From Syntrophobacterales bacterium (GTDB lineage Bacteria; Desulfobacterota; Syntrophia; Syntrophales; UBA5619), in the NCBI GenBank assembly GCA_019429105.1, contig JAHYJE010000022.1, positions 1 through 61,448 of the forward strand: DNA of 61,448 nucleotides, written 5' to 3'. This document shows positions 46,098 through 54,223 of the stretch, in pieces (position 1 is the first letter of the stretch; every line of letters begins with the position of its first letter). Position numbers and translations under genes: made by a program. A model generated the notes under the pieces. It searched no databases. It had not been told where the DNA came from and saw only the letters and a list, made by a program, of their open reading frames with translations.

Positions 46098-46142
46098 ACA
46101 AAACAAAAGGCCACGGGATCCTCCCATGGCCTTTTGTTTTGT
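46098..46142 (-). terminator. Attenuator terminator in the trpB2 leader
   Basis: A stem of about 20 bp (CAAAACAAAAGGCCA-T-GGGA with TCCC-G-TGGCCTTTTGTTTTG) and a three-base GGA loop. The single T-G wobble pairs only on the minus strand, fixing its direction. The tail TTTTGTTTTGTC follows. It lies about 50 bases before the trpB2 start and after the leader peptide. Confidence 0.88.
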
Positions 46143-46159
46143 GACTTATCAAGAGCAAT

Positions 46160-46224
46160 GGGTAGGGTCTCCCCCTGCCCACACCCCTTTTTAAAGGATT
46201 AAGGGCAGACGCTTATCGTCTGCC
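46160..46224 (-). promoter_or_regulatory. Alternating hairpins of the trpB2 attenuator
   Basis: In transcript order: segment 1 GGCAGACG (46217-46224) pairs with 2 CGTCTGCC (46204-46211). Segment 2 can instead pair CTGCCC with GGGCAG in 3 (46175-46180). Segment 3, GGGTGTGGG (46178-46186), can pair with 4 CCCTACCC (46160-46167). Segment 4 and its 3' side (CCCATTGC) can pair with ATGGG/GGCC in the terminator's 5' arm. Each pairing excludes its neighbour. Hand-folded only. Confidence 0.6.
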
Positions 46225-46258
46225 ACCACCAGAAAAGCATTACATTTTTTGAATCCAT
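46199..46258 (-). CDS. Trp leader peptide (three consecutive Trp codons)
   Basis: A 19-residue open frame, MDSKNVMLFWWWQTISVCP, from ATG 46258-46256 to TAA 46201-46199. GGGGA lies seven bases upstream of the ATG, an efficient ribosome site. The three TGG codons fall immediately before segment 1 of the attenuator, where a stalled ribosome would mask segment 1 and free segment 2. Leader peptides with tandem Trp codons are the known signature of ribosome-mediated trp attenuation. Confidence 0.85.
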   Translation of the reverse strand: MDSKNVMLFWWWQTISVCP

Positions 46259-46299
46259 GCGTCTATCCCCGAACATTATTAATTCGATATGCGGTTCTC

Positions 46300-46328
46300 G
46301 CCTAACACAATCAAACAATTTCTGTCAA
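46300..46328 (-). promoter_or_regulatory. Probable promoter of the trpB2 leader transcript
   Basis: TTGACA (46323-46328) with a 17-base spacer and a weak TTAGGC (46300-46305), 42 bases before the leader peptide ATG. The -35 is perfect; the -10 is poor, so the exact register is uncertain. Confidence 0.5.
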
Positions 46329-46407
46329 CATTTTTTTTATGGCAAAATTTTTTGCCTAAAAATGGAACTGGTTCGGCGATCAGTAAAAAATACAGAGAAA
46401 CTTCAAG

Positions 46408-47607
46408 TTACGGTTTGGAAAGCAACCCCCGGTGCCGCCGGTACCAAAGATTCGGGAAAAGGCGATAAAGCAAGCGGGAAACGGGACCGATGTACTCCCT
46501 GGTCCGGCGGTCAAACTGGGTGGCATTAATGATCTGCTCCTTTATCGCCTCCCGGCTGCGCTCCTCGTTGAAAATCTTGTACGCACAGTGAAAAATCGGG
46601 CTGTACATATTGCGCTTTTCCAGAAACTTGTGAACGTTCAAGATCGTATTGGGGCCTTCCGGTTTGCCGTCTATCCTTCTTAGTACGCTTAAGTGGGTAT
46701 CAACCGGATTGCCGTTGAACATCTCGTAGAAATAGCTCCCGTAACGATGATTTTTGCTCGCTTCGGACGCAAGGGTTACATACATGTCGCCGACGCCGGC
46801 CTGGCTTTGAAAGGCCTGAAAGCTGCCCCCCAGAATCTTTGACAAAGCGCGAATCTCCACTCCGGAACGGGAGAAAATGGTCCCCGGGATCGAATCGCCC
46901 AACCCAAGGCAATCGGTAACCCCTTTTAAATTTGCCACGATATTTTTGAGCGCCCCGCAGGCCTCCGCCCCGACTATGTCAAAATTATACAGAGAGGTCA
47001 GCTCCCGGCGATTGGCGCCGAGAAACTCCTTGCGGATGGTGGCGCAGATCTGCTTCGGCCCCGCCACGGTAAGACAGACGGGATTCCCCAGCGCGACATC
47101 CATGTCGAAAAAAGGCCCCCCCAAAGAAACAATCGAGATCTTTTCGCTCATTCGGTAGAAACGGTTGGCGATAAGCTGCGAGGGGGTTATAAGCTGGCAG
47201 ACCTTTTCTACGGCGGAAAGCCCCTTTATCGGTGAAATAAAGCATGTATTGGTTATCTTGCGCTGCAAAATCGGTTCGATCTGATCGAGTATCTCGGGCA
47301 GACGGTCCATCGTGACAGAAAGAAAGATAAAGTCGCTCTCATCTACGATACGGCCGAGATCATTCGTCGCCTTGACAGTCTTAGCGAGGCGGGGCACCAG
47401 ATCCATGCCGCCGAGGCGCCGGGCGATGTCCTCGGTGAGATGCCTCGGGTTGATATGCTCCCGGTTAATGGCCCGGCAGAAGTCAACGTCCTTGTAGTAG
47501 ATGGCAACACGCTTGCCGTCTCTGCCAAACTTGTACGCAAAGGACGTTCCGAGACGTCCCGGTCCAATTATGGCAATCCTGCTCGTATCTAAAGGATCAA
47601 TCAGCAT
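46408..47607 (-). CDS. GpsA-like NAD(P)-dependent glycerol-3-phosphate dehydrogenase, divergent
   Basis: 399 residues. The N-terminal Rossmann domain (SRIAIIGPGRLGTSFAYKFG) and the C-terminal helical domain with YNFDIVGAEACGALKNIVA match glycerol-3-phosphate dehydrogenases; the catalytic Lys is likely in GALKNI. It is about 60 residues longer than GpsA at the C-terminus, which is basic (RREYIGPVSRLLYRLFPNLW region) and could touch membranes. It may make glycerol-3-phosphate for lipids or act on a different phosphate ester. It follows an acyl-CoA dehydrogenase gene by 30 bases on the same strand. Confidence 0.75.
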   Translation of the reverse strand: MLIDPLDTSRIAIIGPGRLGTSFAYKFGRDGKRVAIYYKDVDFCRAINREHINPRHLTEDIARRLGGMDLVPRLAKTVKATNDLGRIVDESDFIFLSVTMDRLPEILDQIEPILQRKITNTCFISPIKGLSAVEKVCQLITPSQLIANRFYRMSEKISIVSLGGPFFDMDVALGNPVCLTVAGPKQICATIRKEFLGANRRELTSLYNFDIVGAEACGALKNIVANLKGVTDCLGLGDSIPGTIFSRSGVEIRALSKILGGSFQAFQSQAGVGDMYVTLASEASKNHRYGSYFYEMFNGNPVDTHLSVLRRIDGKPEGPNTILNVHKFLEKRNMYSPIFHCAYKIFNEERSREAIKEQIINATQFDRRTREYIGPVSRLLYRLFPNLWYRRHRGLLSKP

Positions 47608-47637
47608 TTATCATCTTGACTTCATTATCCACAAGCG

Positions 47638-48777
47638 TTAGTCCGCCATGACCTCGCGGGCGATCACAAGCCGCTGCACCTCGGAAGTCCCCTCATAAAT
47701 GGCGGTTACCCTGGCGTCGCGGTAAAGCCTCTCTACCTTGTACTCCTTCATGTATCCATACCCGCCGTGGATTTGCAGGGCCCGGTATGCCGCCCTGTTG
47801 GCCATCTCCGAGGAGAACAGTTTTGCTATCGACGCTTCCCGTGTAAAAGGAATTCCCCGATCCTTCCTTTCCGCCGCTGCCAGCGTCAGCCAGTGGGCCG
47901 CCTCGATTTCCGCGGCAGTATCGGCAATCATCCACTGAATTGCCTGAAAAGAACCGATACTTTTGCCAAATTGCTTCCTGGTCTTTGCGTATTCGATAGC
48001 CTCATGGAGACAGGCCCGGGCAATCCCCAGGGATTGCGAGGCGATGCCAATGCGCCCGCTGTCCAGGGCCACCATCGCAATCTTGAATCCCAATCCCTCC
48101 TTGCCGATGAGATTATCCTTTGGCACAATACAGTCGTCAAAAAGGAGCTCGACGGTATTGGAGGCGCACAGCCCCATCTTGTCTTCCTTGCGGCCGATTT
48201 TGAAACCGGGCATATCCGGGGTCACGATGAAAGCCGAAAGCCCGCGGTTCGATTTATCAGCGCCGGTCCGGGCGATAAGGTTAATAACCCCGGCATAACC
48301 GGCATTTGTTATAAATACCTTGGAACCGTTTACTATGTAGTGATCCCCCCTGTCCTCGGCGCGGGTTGTCATTGAACCGGGGTCCGAACCGGCATCCGGC
48401 TCGGTAACGGCGAATGCCCCAATCGTTTTTCCACTTGCCAGCGGCATCAGGTAACGCCGCTTTTGCTCTTCGCTGCCATATTTAAAAACGGGATCGGAAG
48501 AGAGGTTTGTCACCGACATGGTGACTCCCGTTGAGGCACAGGCATAGGAAATCTCCTGAAGGGCAAGACAATAACTGACCGCTCCGGCGCCGGCGCCATC
48601 GTACTCGGCGGGGATCATCATTCCCAAAAGTCCCAACTCCCCCATTTTTTTGATTGCCGCTTCCGGAAAAATCTTTTCCTGCGACCACTTTCCGGCAAAC
48701 GGCTCAAGTTCTTTTTTGGCGAAATCCCGCGCCATCAGCCGAATCATTTCCTGTTCCTGGGTCAGTTCAAAAGCCAT
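47638..48777 (-). CDS. Acyl-CoA dehydrogenase
   Basis: 379 residues, a standard-length flavoenzyme that oxidises acyl-CoA to trans-2-enoyl-CoA and passes electrons to ETF. Seen are the FAD-contact segments FAVTEPDAGSDPGSM and NGSKVFITNAG, the Q-FGK segment RKQFGKSIGSFQAIQ, and the catalytic Glu in AIYEGTSEVQ near the end, as in short-chain and isovaleryl-type enzymes. GGAGGAG precedes the ATG. It follows an XRE-cupin regulator gene by 17 bases and is probably controlled by it. Substrate chain length cannot be read from sequence. Confidence 0.93.
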   Translation of the reverse strand: MAFELTQEQEMIRLMARDFAKKELEPFAGKWSQEKIFPEAAIKKMGELGLLGMMIPAEYDGAGAGAVSYCLALQEISYACASTGVTMSVTNLSSDPVFKYGSEEQKRRYLMPLASGKTIGAFAVTEPDAGSDPGSMTTRAEDRGDHYIVNGSKVFITNAGYAGVINLIARTGADKSNRGLSAFIVTPDMPGFKIGRKEDKMGLCASNTVELLFDDCIVPKDNLIGKEGLGFKIAMVALDSGRIGIASQSLGIARACLHEAIEYAKTRKQFGKSIGSFQAIQWMIADTAAEIEAAHWLTLAAAERKDRGIPFTREASIAKLFSSEMANRAAYRALQIHGGYGYMKEYKVERLYRDARVTAIYEGTSEVQRLVIAREVMAD

Positions 48778-48794
48778 CTTTTTTCTCCTCCAAT

Positions 48795-49358
48795 TCAGGG
48801 AACGTAAATGATAACAAGAAGCTCGGCTGGCTCTGAATTCGGGTTACTCAGTTTGTGGCGCAACCCGGAATTGAAGTGGATGCTTTCCCCCTTGGAAAGC
48901 TTTGTTATATTTTCTCCGACCTGAACGGTCACGGCGCCACTCAGCACATATTCGAACTCCTCGCCTTCATGGTGGTACTCGACCCCCTTATGCTCGGTGT
49001 TGGCATCGACGTTCACCAGATAGCCGCGCAGGTGTTTGTCCGTCCCCGGCTTGCTCAGCACCGTATAGGCATAGGAATCAACCCGCATCTTGTGACCCTT
49101 GGTGCGCCTTTTGGAGGTGGTTCCCTGTCCATTGGACTCCGGCTCATCCATGTTCATTTTCAACGCACGGCTCAACTGGAGGACAAGCGAAACGGGCGGC
49201 ACACTTCTTCCCTCTTCAACCGCGCTCAGATTCTCATGCACATATCCCGTCTCCAGGGCAAGATCCTCGATGCTGATCCCCATTTTTTCGCGGGCGTCTT
49301 TCATGCGGCGCCCAAAGGATGACTTCTCCTGTTTTTTCACTACCTTTTTTGTTGCCAT
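48795..49358 (-). CDS. XRE-family regulator with C-terminal cupin
   Basis: 187 residues from ATG 49358, which has GGGGGAG upstream. A helix-turn-helix (FGRRMKDAREKMGISIEDLA, about 15-70) is joined by a basic linker to a cupin sensor (EYHHEGEEFEYVLSGAVTVQ; HFNSGLRHKLSNPN). The cupin metal-ligand histidines are present. Such regulators bind small ligands and often control the neighbouring catabolic genes, here the acyl-CoA dehydrogenase. It may autoregulate. Confidence 0.9.
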   Translation of the reverse strand: MATKKVVKKQEKSSFGRRMKDAREKMGISIEDLALETGYVHENLSAVEEGRSVPPVSLVLQLSRALKMNMDEPESNGQGTTSKRRTKGHKMRVDSYAYTVLSKPGTDKHLRGYLVNVDANTEHKGVEYHHEGEEFEYVLSGAVTVQVGENITKLSKGESIHFNSGLRHKLSNPNSEPAELLVIIYVP

Positions 49359-49498
49359 CCACGCTCCCCCTCTTCTATTTATTATCGCCGACAAACTTCA
49401 GGTCAAGGCGCCCAAAAAATCGTAAATACGGGCAACCGCAATAAACATTCTCGATGCTTCTTCTCAATGCGGGTTTGACTGATATAACAATTGCGCTG

Positions 49499-49507
49499 AT
49501 TATACCA
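49499..49507 (-). promoter_or_regulatory. Extended -10 promoter before the XRE-cupin gene
   Basis: TGGTATAAT on the minus strand has a perfect -10 with the TG extension. A TTGACA is only 12 bases upstream, too close to be its -35. It lies 140 bases before the regulator start. Confidence 0.6.
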
Positions 49508-49596
49508 ACTCTTTTTTGTCAAGCTTCCTCTATGGATGCCCGCCCGCGGAGCAATGGCCAGAACACACCGCCCCTTACGCTAACAAAAGGCGTTTT

Positions 49597-50514
49597 TCAA
49601 GACATTGCATACAGTATTTTCCCGGCATCGCTAAAATCATAGCTCCCCAAATGCGAGACGCGCCTGCGGAAAACGTCGCCGCCCAATTCCGCGACCAGCG
49701 CCTGAACACCCTTCTGAAAGAATACCGTCTGGTCGCAGATCAGATCAAAACGTTCCTTGACAACCGGGATAAAATCGAGATTAAAAATGCTGGCCACCGC
49801 TTTTGTGGCAATGCCGGTATCCACCTCGCCGGAAAAAACCCCCAGTCCCGTTTCCATATGGGTATAGACATCATCATAATACCCGACGATGGACCCTGGA
49901 GAGATATTCAATCTTGCCAGATGAAAATCTGTGAGCAGGCGGGTGCCGGAACCCTCCTGCCGATTCAGAAAACGGAGGCCGGGCTTTGTCAAGTCCTCAA
50001 AGCCCCTTATGTTGAGGGGATTCCCGGACACCGTCAAGAATCCCAGCTCCCGGTAGAACAGATTGACAACCACCGCCTTGATATGGGGAAGCAGTTTGGC
50101 AAGGTACGGGATGTTGTATTCCCCGGTTTCCGGATCAAACAGATGCGACCAGGCTATGTCTGTAAAACCCCTGTCCAGCGATTCCATTCCTTCCGTACTG
50201 CCGGTATTCGCTGAAAATATGTAGAACTCCGGGTGAGACTTTTTGAGGCAGGTCTGGAGGATGTCAAGCACAGGGTCATTGCTGCCCGATGCCAAAAGGG
50301 CGCCGGCAATCCTTTCCCCTTTCTTTTTTACCTGCGCCAATCCATCCTTCGAATTATCCTCTATCCACTGATCGATTACCTTTTTCGGAAACAGCCATTT
50401 CCCGGTGAGCCTGGTTGCCGGAATTCTGCCGGCACGGATCAGCGCGTAAATCTGTTTCTCGTGGATATTCAAATAACTGGAAAGCTCTTTGGTGCTCATC
50501 ATCTCTTCCGACAT
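49597..50514 (-). CDS. Excisionase-type HTH regulator with PBP-like ligand domain
   Basis: 305 residues from ATG 50514. The N-terminal HTH_17 domain (MMSTKELSSYLNIHEKQIYA; RLTGKWLFPKKVIDQWIED) is followed by a periplasmic-binding-protein-like domain (pfam12727 type) with a GSxTG-like SANTGSTEGM and RQEGSGTRLL. Proteins of this type are often linked to molybdate or tungstate control; the ligand here is unknown. It follows queD by 42 bases on the same strand, so it may share the transcript, but no functional link is evident. Confidence 0.85.
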   Translation of the reverse strand: MSEEMMSTKELSSYLNIHEKQIYALIRAGRIPATRLTGKWLFPKKVIDQWIEDNSKDGLAQVKKKGERIAGALLASGSNDPVLDILQTCLKKSHPEFYIFSANTGSTEGMESLDRGFTDIAWSHLFDPETGEYNIPYLAKLLPHIKAVVVNLFYRELGFLTVSGNPLNIRGFEDLTKPGLRFLNRQEGSGTRLLTDFHLARLNISPGSIVGYYDDVYTHMETGLGVFSGEVDTGIATKAVASIFNLDFIPVVKERFDLICDQTVFFQKGVQALVAELGGDVFRRRVSHLGSYDFSDAGKILYAMS

Positions 50515-50556
50515 GAAAATCTCCAAAAAATATACGGCTGACTGTCTTTCAATGAT

Positions 50557-51012
50557 TTATTGTTCAAACTCCGCCCAACTGGTCGATGTTTCCCAGACTC
50601 TCACCCGCACCAGTCTTACCCCCTTGGCCAGAAAATAGGGCTGCCTCTTTTTTCGGGCGTACTTTTCGAGACCCTCCCGGGCTTGAGCAAATATCATCCC
50701 GGCGATCACCTCCGTCGTGGGGTCGGTGTCGTCAAAGCCGATCACCCTGTCGCCGTATGCTTTTTTGAAGGTTTCATACAGCGGATCCTTTGTATTCATG
50801 CACATGGCGTGATCGAAAGAATCGAGAAACCCCTTCAGGGCAATCTTCAAAACCGAAAAATCACACACCATGTCGTTTGCATCGAGCTCGTCGGCTTCCA
50901 GAATAAGTTCGACCTGGCGGGAATGGCCGTGCGGATACCTGCAGTTGTCATGATGCTTGGTGAGCATATGTCCGCTCTCGATCTCGATGGTCTTGCAAAT
51001 GCGATAAGTCAT
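50557..51012 (-). CDS. queD: 6-carboxy-5,6,7,8-tetrahydropterin synthase
   Basis: 151 residues. It converts dihydroneopterin triphosphate to carboxytetrahydropterin, the first committed step to preQ0. Zinc ligands and the catalytic Cys are seen in SGHML and CRYPHGHS. The FDHAMCMN segment supplies the catalytic Asp-His pair, and a C-terminal WETSTSWAEF carries the pterin-binding Glu. It is the third gene of queC-queE-queD, five bases after queE. Confidence 0.93.
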   Translation of the reverse strand: MTYRICKTIEIESGHMLTKHHDNCRYPHGHSRQVELILEADELDANDMVCDFSVLKIALKGFLDSFDHAMCMNTKDPLYETFKKAYGDRVIGFDDTDPTTEVIAGMIFAQAREGLEKYARKKRQPYFLAKGVRLVRVRVWETSTSWAEFEQ

Positions 51013-51017
51013 AATTA

Positions 51018-51710
51018 TTACGTTCCCCTCTTGTTTCCGTAAAGCCGAATCTGCAATCGGTCGCAGAAACGGAAACCATGCTCCTTGCAGGCCGGAATTA
51101 TATTTTCGGCAGCCCTTGTCAGGGAGGCTGGCTCGACGCCTTCCGGCATCAGCAGCACCCGCTCCGGCGGAATGTTTCTCCCCAGTTTTTCCAGCAAATC
51201 CAGTATTTCATCTATATCCGCAGGTGAACAGACTACGAATTTAAGTTGATAATTATAATGGTCAATCCAGTCTCTGAGCGCATCAGGCTGCAGGCGCTGC
51301 GCTTCTTGGCGGATGCGGACGGCCTCCGCAACACCCACGTCCGGCGTCGAGTTGGAAAGTTTGGGGCTCAAAGACGCAAGCGAACAGGCAATTCCGTCCG
51401 GGGCACGCGTGGCGGCCGTTTCGATTGTCACATGCCGGCCGCAGGCAACCAGTCGTTTGGTAAGCTCGTGGATGCCTTCGGCCAGCATTGGTTCGCCGCC
51501 CGTAATTACGCAGAATCTGGTCGGATAACGACAAACCTCCTGAACGAGACAGTCAATGGTTCGCTCCTCTCCCCGGGCCTGCCCGGCCGCATATGCCGAG
51601 TCGCACCAGCGACAGTGAAGATTGCAGCCTGCCGTGCGGATAAAAACGGAAGGCTGGCCGGTCAAAATTCCCTCGCCCTGCAGGGAATAAAAGGTCTCTG
51701 AGATGCGCAT
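51018..51710 (-). CDS. queE: 7-carboxy-7-deazaguanine synthase
   Basis: 230 residues. The radical-SAM enzyme contracts carboxytetrahydropterin to CDG. The cluster motif is CNLHCRWCD (C29, C33, C36), and the substrate segment YSLQGEG lies at 8-14. The SAM-binding ITGGEPML follows near 70. It starts 11 bases after queC. Confidence 0.93.
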   Translation of the reverse strand: MRISETFYSLQGEGILTGQPSVFIRTAGCNLHCRWCDSAYAAGQARGEERTIDCLVQEVCRYPTRFCVITGGEPMLAEGIHELTKRLVACGRHVTIETAATRAPDGIACSLASLSPKLSNSTPDVGVAEAVRIRQEAQRLQPDALRDWIDHYNYQLKFVVCSPADIDEILDLLEKLGRNIPPERVLLMPEGVEPASLTRAAENIIPACKEHGFRFCDRLQIRLYGNKRGT

Positions 51711-51721
51711 GGCTTCTTTCG

Positions 51722-52417
51722 TTAATTGCCGGGTTTGGCGGGAAGCGGCCCCTCGTGGGCATAAACAGTTAAATCCTTAACCCCCGCAATGATGAACGCC
51801 TCCCGGCGCTCCACGCAGGTTCCGCAGCGACCGCAATGGATATCTCCCCCCTTGTAGCATGACCAGGTATAAGAAAAGTCCACGCGCAGCTCTTCACCAC
51901 GTTTTGCGATCTGGGCCTTGTTCATGGCAATGAACGGACGGATCACCTCGATTTGCCTGTAAGTGCCCAGCCGAATCGCCTCCCCCATGGAAGCCATAAA
52001 CTCCTCCCGGCAGTCCGGATAGATTGCATGGTCCCCCTGGTGCGCGGCAATTACAATCCCCTCGGCCCCGACGCTTTCGGCATATCCCGCCGCAATCGCC
52101 ATCATGATGCCGTTGCGAAACGGAACCACGGTCTGTTTCATCGTTGCCTCTTCGTAATGCCCCTCGGGAATCTCCCCACCCGAGGTCAGGAGATCGGAAG
52201 TAAACAGATCGCCAATGAAATCAAGGGGAATGACGAAATGGGGTATTCGCAGTTTCTGACAGTGAAATGCGGCAAACGTAATCTCCCGGGCGTTGTGTTT
52301 CGCGCCATAATCGAAGCTCATACCGCAGATGACGCGATATTTCTTGGAGGCGTCATAGAGCGCTGTTACCGAATCCATTCCCCCGCTTACGAGGATAACA
52401 ACTTTTTGCTTTTTCAT
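51722..52417 (-). CDS. queC: 7-cyano-7-deazaguanine (preQ0) synthase
   Basis: 231 residues. It makes preQ0 from CDG, ammonia and ATP. The PP-loop SGGMDSVTAL is at 11-20, and the C-terminal zinc site CYKGGDIHCGRCGTC is intact. It is first in the queC-E-D operon. No preQ1 riboswitch is visible in the 70 bases upstream. The set can feed tRNA queuosine; preQ0 reductase, TGT and FolE are not in the window. Confidence 0.94.
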   Translation of the reverse strand: MKKQKVVILVSGGMDSVTALYDASKKYRVICGMSFDYGAKHNAREITFAAFHCQKLRIPHFVIPLDFIGDLFTSDLLTSGGEIPEGHYEEATMKQTVVPFRNGIMMAIAAGYAESVGAEGIVIAAHQGDHAIYPDCREEFMASMGEAIRLGTYRQIEVIRPFIAMNKAQIAKRGEELRVDFSYTWSCYKGGDIHCGRCGTCVERREAFIIAGVKDLTVYAHEGPLPAKPGN

Positions 52418-52488
52418 AGTTATGTGTCTGTATTTGTTTCAATATAAATATTAACGCTCTACCGGGGCAGATTCAGCATTTGCGATTT

Positions 52489-53235
52489 TCAAAATTTCCG
52501 GGCGGCAGCAAGAAGCGTTTTCCGGGTCGCTTCACTAAACCAGCAATCGATGAAAAACTCGTTTTTAACCCGAGCGTTTTTTTCGTAATTGTTCTTGATC
52601 CCTTCTGTCCGATTCGTTTTTACTGCGGAAAACGCATGAGCATCGAGGGTTGCAAGTCCGGCGATTTTCTCCAGCGCGGCCGCTTTCAACCGCTCCTTCG
52701 GATATGTCTCATCGATCAGTCCAATCTCGGCTGCGTCGGTTAAAGAGATGAACTCCCCGCCGTACAGCATTTCGGTTGCCGCCCGATCACCAACGAGCTG
52801 ACGCAAAATCATATCGGCGAGGTAGGGAACCGGAAGCCCCAGCCTGATTTCATTTAACCCTGTTTTTCTTGCTTCGGAGCAGGCAAACCGGAAATCGCAG
52901 ACAAGCGCAAGGATGTTTCCGCCGGCAATCGCATGACCGGCCAGGGCGCAGACAGACGGAAAAGGCAGGGTGTATAAAGCAAGCGCAAGGTCATTGAATT
53001 TATAAAAGAAATCAGACAATTCCGCTCTGCTCATTGTTATCAGGGCCGGAAGGTCAAAGCCGATGGAGAAAAACTTTTCCCCACCGCACAAAAGCAGGCC
53101 ACGCGCTTCCTTGCTGCTTTCCTGAATGTTTTTTGACAACTCCTCCACGAGTTCGAGATTTATCGCGTTTGTAACCCCGTTCGTCAAGGTCAGGATCGCG
53201 ATATTCCCCTGCAGTTCTTTAACTATTTTGGCCAC
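52489..53235 (-). CDS. Enoyl-CoA hydratase/isomerase family protein
   Basis: 248 residues of the crotonase fold. The oxyanion-hole segment is ALAGHAIAGGNILAL (about 99-113) and a conserved Glu is in NEIRLGLPVP (about 135). The usual second catalytic Glu position is less clear (YGGEFISLTDAAEIGLID), so isomerase or another crotonase activity is possible. The GTG start has GGAGG five to six bases upstream. The queC gene follows 71 bases later on the same strand. Confidence 0.88.
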   Translation of the reverse strand: MAKIVKELQGNIAILTLTNGVTNAINLELVEELSKNIQESSKEARGLLLCGGEKFFSIGFDLPALITMSRAELSDFFYKFNDLALALYTLPFPSVCALAGHAIAGGNILALVCDFRFACSEARKTGLNEIRLGLPVPYLADMILRQLVGDRAATEMLYGGEFISLTDAAEIGLIDETYPKERLKAAALEKIAGLATLDAHAFSAVKTNRTEGIKNNYEKNARVKNEFFIDCWFSEATRKTLLAAARKF

Positions 53236-53694
53236 GGCGCCCTCCTGCTGCCTGAATTTTACCTTTCACTCAAAAATGCGTGCATAAATCGCTTATTTAT
53301 AATGGTTCATCCTTCAGGTAAACCCTCTGAATTTATCTGGCGGTTTAGCATGCCAAGCGGTCAAACCGCAACCGATATTTTCCCTCAAACCACCAGCCCG
53401 CCAGCCTGCTTTAGAAAAACACCTCTGCCTGTCGTAAAAATGGTCCCCACTCAAAAACGGGCACAATAATCATCATTTCTTGGAAAAAGGGGTTCATCCG
53501 GTTATTGCATAACTTCCTGCTATACGTAACAAAACATTACCCTTTAAAATAATGCTTGATTTCTACTGGAAATAGAGCGTACTCCTTTTTGCAAAGAAGG
53601 ACGCCGTGAAAAGTGGACAGTTTCCTGAAGTTTCCAATCGAAATGCTTTAAAATACCTGCCAAACTACGGAAGTTAAAAGAGAATATTGATGCC
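53236..53694. other. Non-coding stretch before the BrnT relic
   Basis: About 460 AT-rich bases. A GCGGTTT/AAACCGC inverted repeat lies near 53340-53370. No gene is supported; minus-strand open frames here are chance. The promoter of the toxin-antitoxin locus should lie in the right part. Confidence 0.4.
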
Positions 53695-53967
53695 ATGATT
53701 GACTTCGAATAGGATATTGCCAAAGCCAAAGCGAACATCCGAAAACATCGTGTTGCCTTCAGCGAGGCAACTACCGTTTTAAGGAACAAACTGAGCATTA
53801 CGATCCACGATCCGGATCACTCTTTTGATTAAGACCGCTATATAACAATTGGGGCATCTATTGCCAACCGGCTTTTGATGGTTCCCCACACAGACAGAGG
53901 AGATCGAACCCGTATTATCAGCACAAGGGAACTGACTCGAAAGGAGCGTGAAGCTTATGAAAACTAA
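53695..53967 (+). pseudogene. brnT: BrnT-family (DUF497) toxin, inactivated by two nonsense codons
   Basis: A 90-codon frame, without frameshift, that matches BrnT along its whole length: MIDFE-*-DIAKAKANIRKHRVAFSEA, then DPDHSFD-*-DRYITIGAS, LLMVPHTDRGDRTRIISTRE and LTRKEREAYEN. TAG stands at codon 6 (53710-53712), where relatives have Trp, and TAA at codon 46 (53830-53832), where relatives have Glu. Each is one base from the expected sense codon. The toxin is an mRNA-cleaving RelE-fold RNase in intact systems. Dead by sequence here. Confidence 0.85.
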
Positions 53968-54223
53968 ATCCATAGACGAAAAAAATGACGAACTTCGTCC
54001 CGAATACGATCTTTCATCCCTGCTCAAGGAAGGGGTGCGCGGAAAATACACCAAGCGTTATGAGCAGGGGACAAACCTGGTTTTGCTATCACCTGATGTG
54101 GCAAGAGATTTCCCGAATGATGAAGCGGTGAACGAAGCGCTTCGTTTAGTAATACAGCTTAAAAAGATTCCGGGCAGCAGTAAACGCCGGGATGTCAGGC
54201 TTGGAGAAAATAAGTCAAATTAA
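53957..54223 (+). CDS. Antitoxin of the BrnT locus (BrnA-like position)
   Basis: 88 residues from ATG 53957, overlapping the dead toxin frame by 11 bases, with GGAG upstream. The sequence holds EYDLSSLLKEGVRGKYTKRY, LVLLSPDVARDFPNDEAVNE and an ALRLVIQLKKI helix, a pattern seen in small antitoxins that follow DUF497 or RelE toxins. The C-terminal part may be a ribbon-helix-helix. Intact although its toxin is not. Confidence 0.75.
   Translation: MKTKSIDEKNDELRPEYDLSSLLKEGVRGKYTKRYEQGTNLVLLSPDVARDFPNDEAVNEALRLVIQLKKIPGSSKRRDVRLGENKSN

Noticed and set aside
50557-52417. queC-E-D near helicase/methylase genes as a Dpd (7-deazapurine DNA modification) locus
   Set aside because: No DpdA-like transglycosylase, DpdB or other Dpd protein is in the window, and the helicase operon is 4 kb away behind toxin-antitoxin relics. 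Ordinary queuosine synthesis explains the genes.
52418-52488. preQ1 riboswitch before queC
   Set aside because: No recognisable aptamer hairpin or A-rich tail is present in the short leader.
53695-53967. Stop-codon recoding in brnT
   Set aside because: The two internal stops differ (TAG and TAA) and replace different residues, and all other genes use these codons as normal stops. Mutation is simpler.
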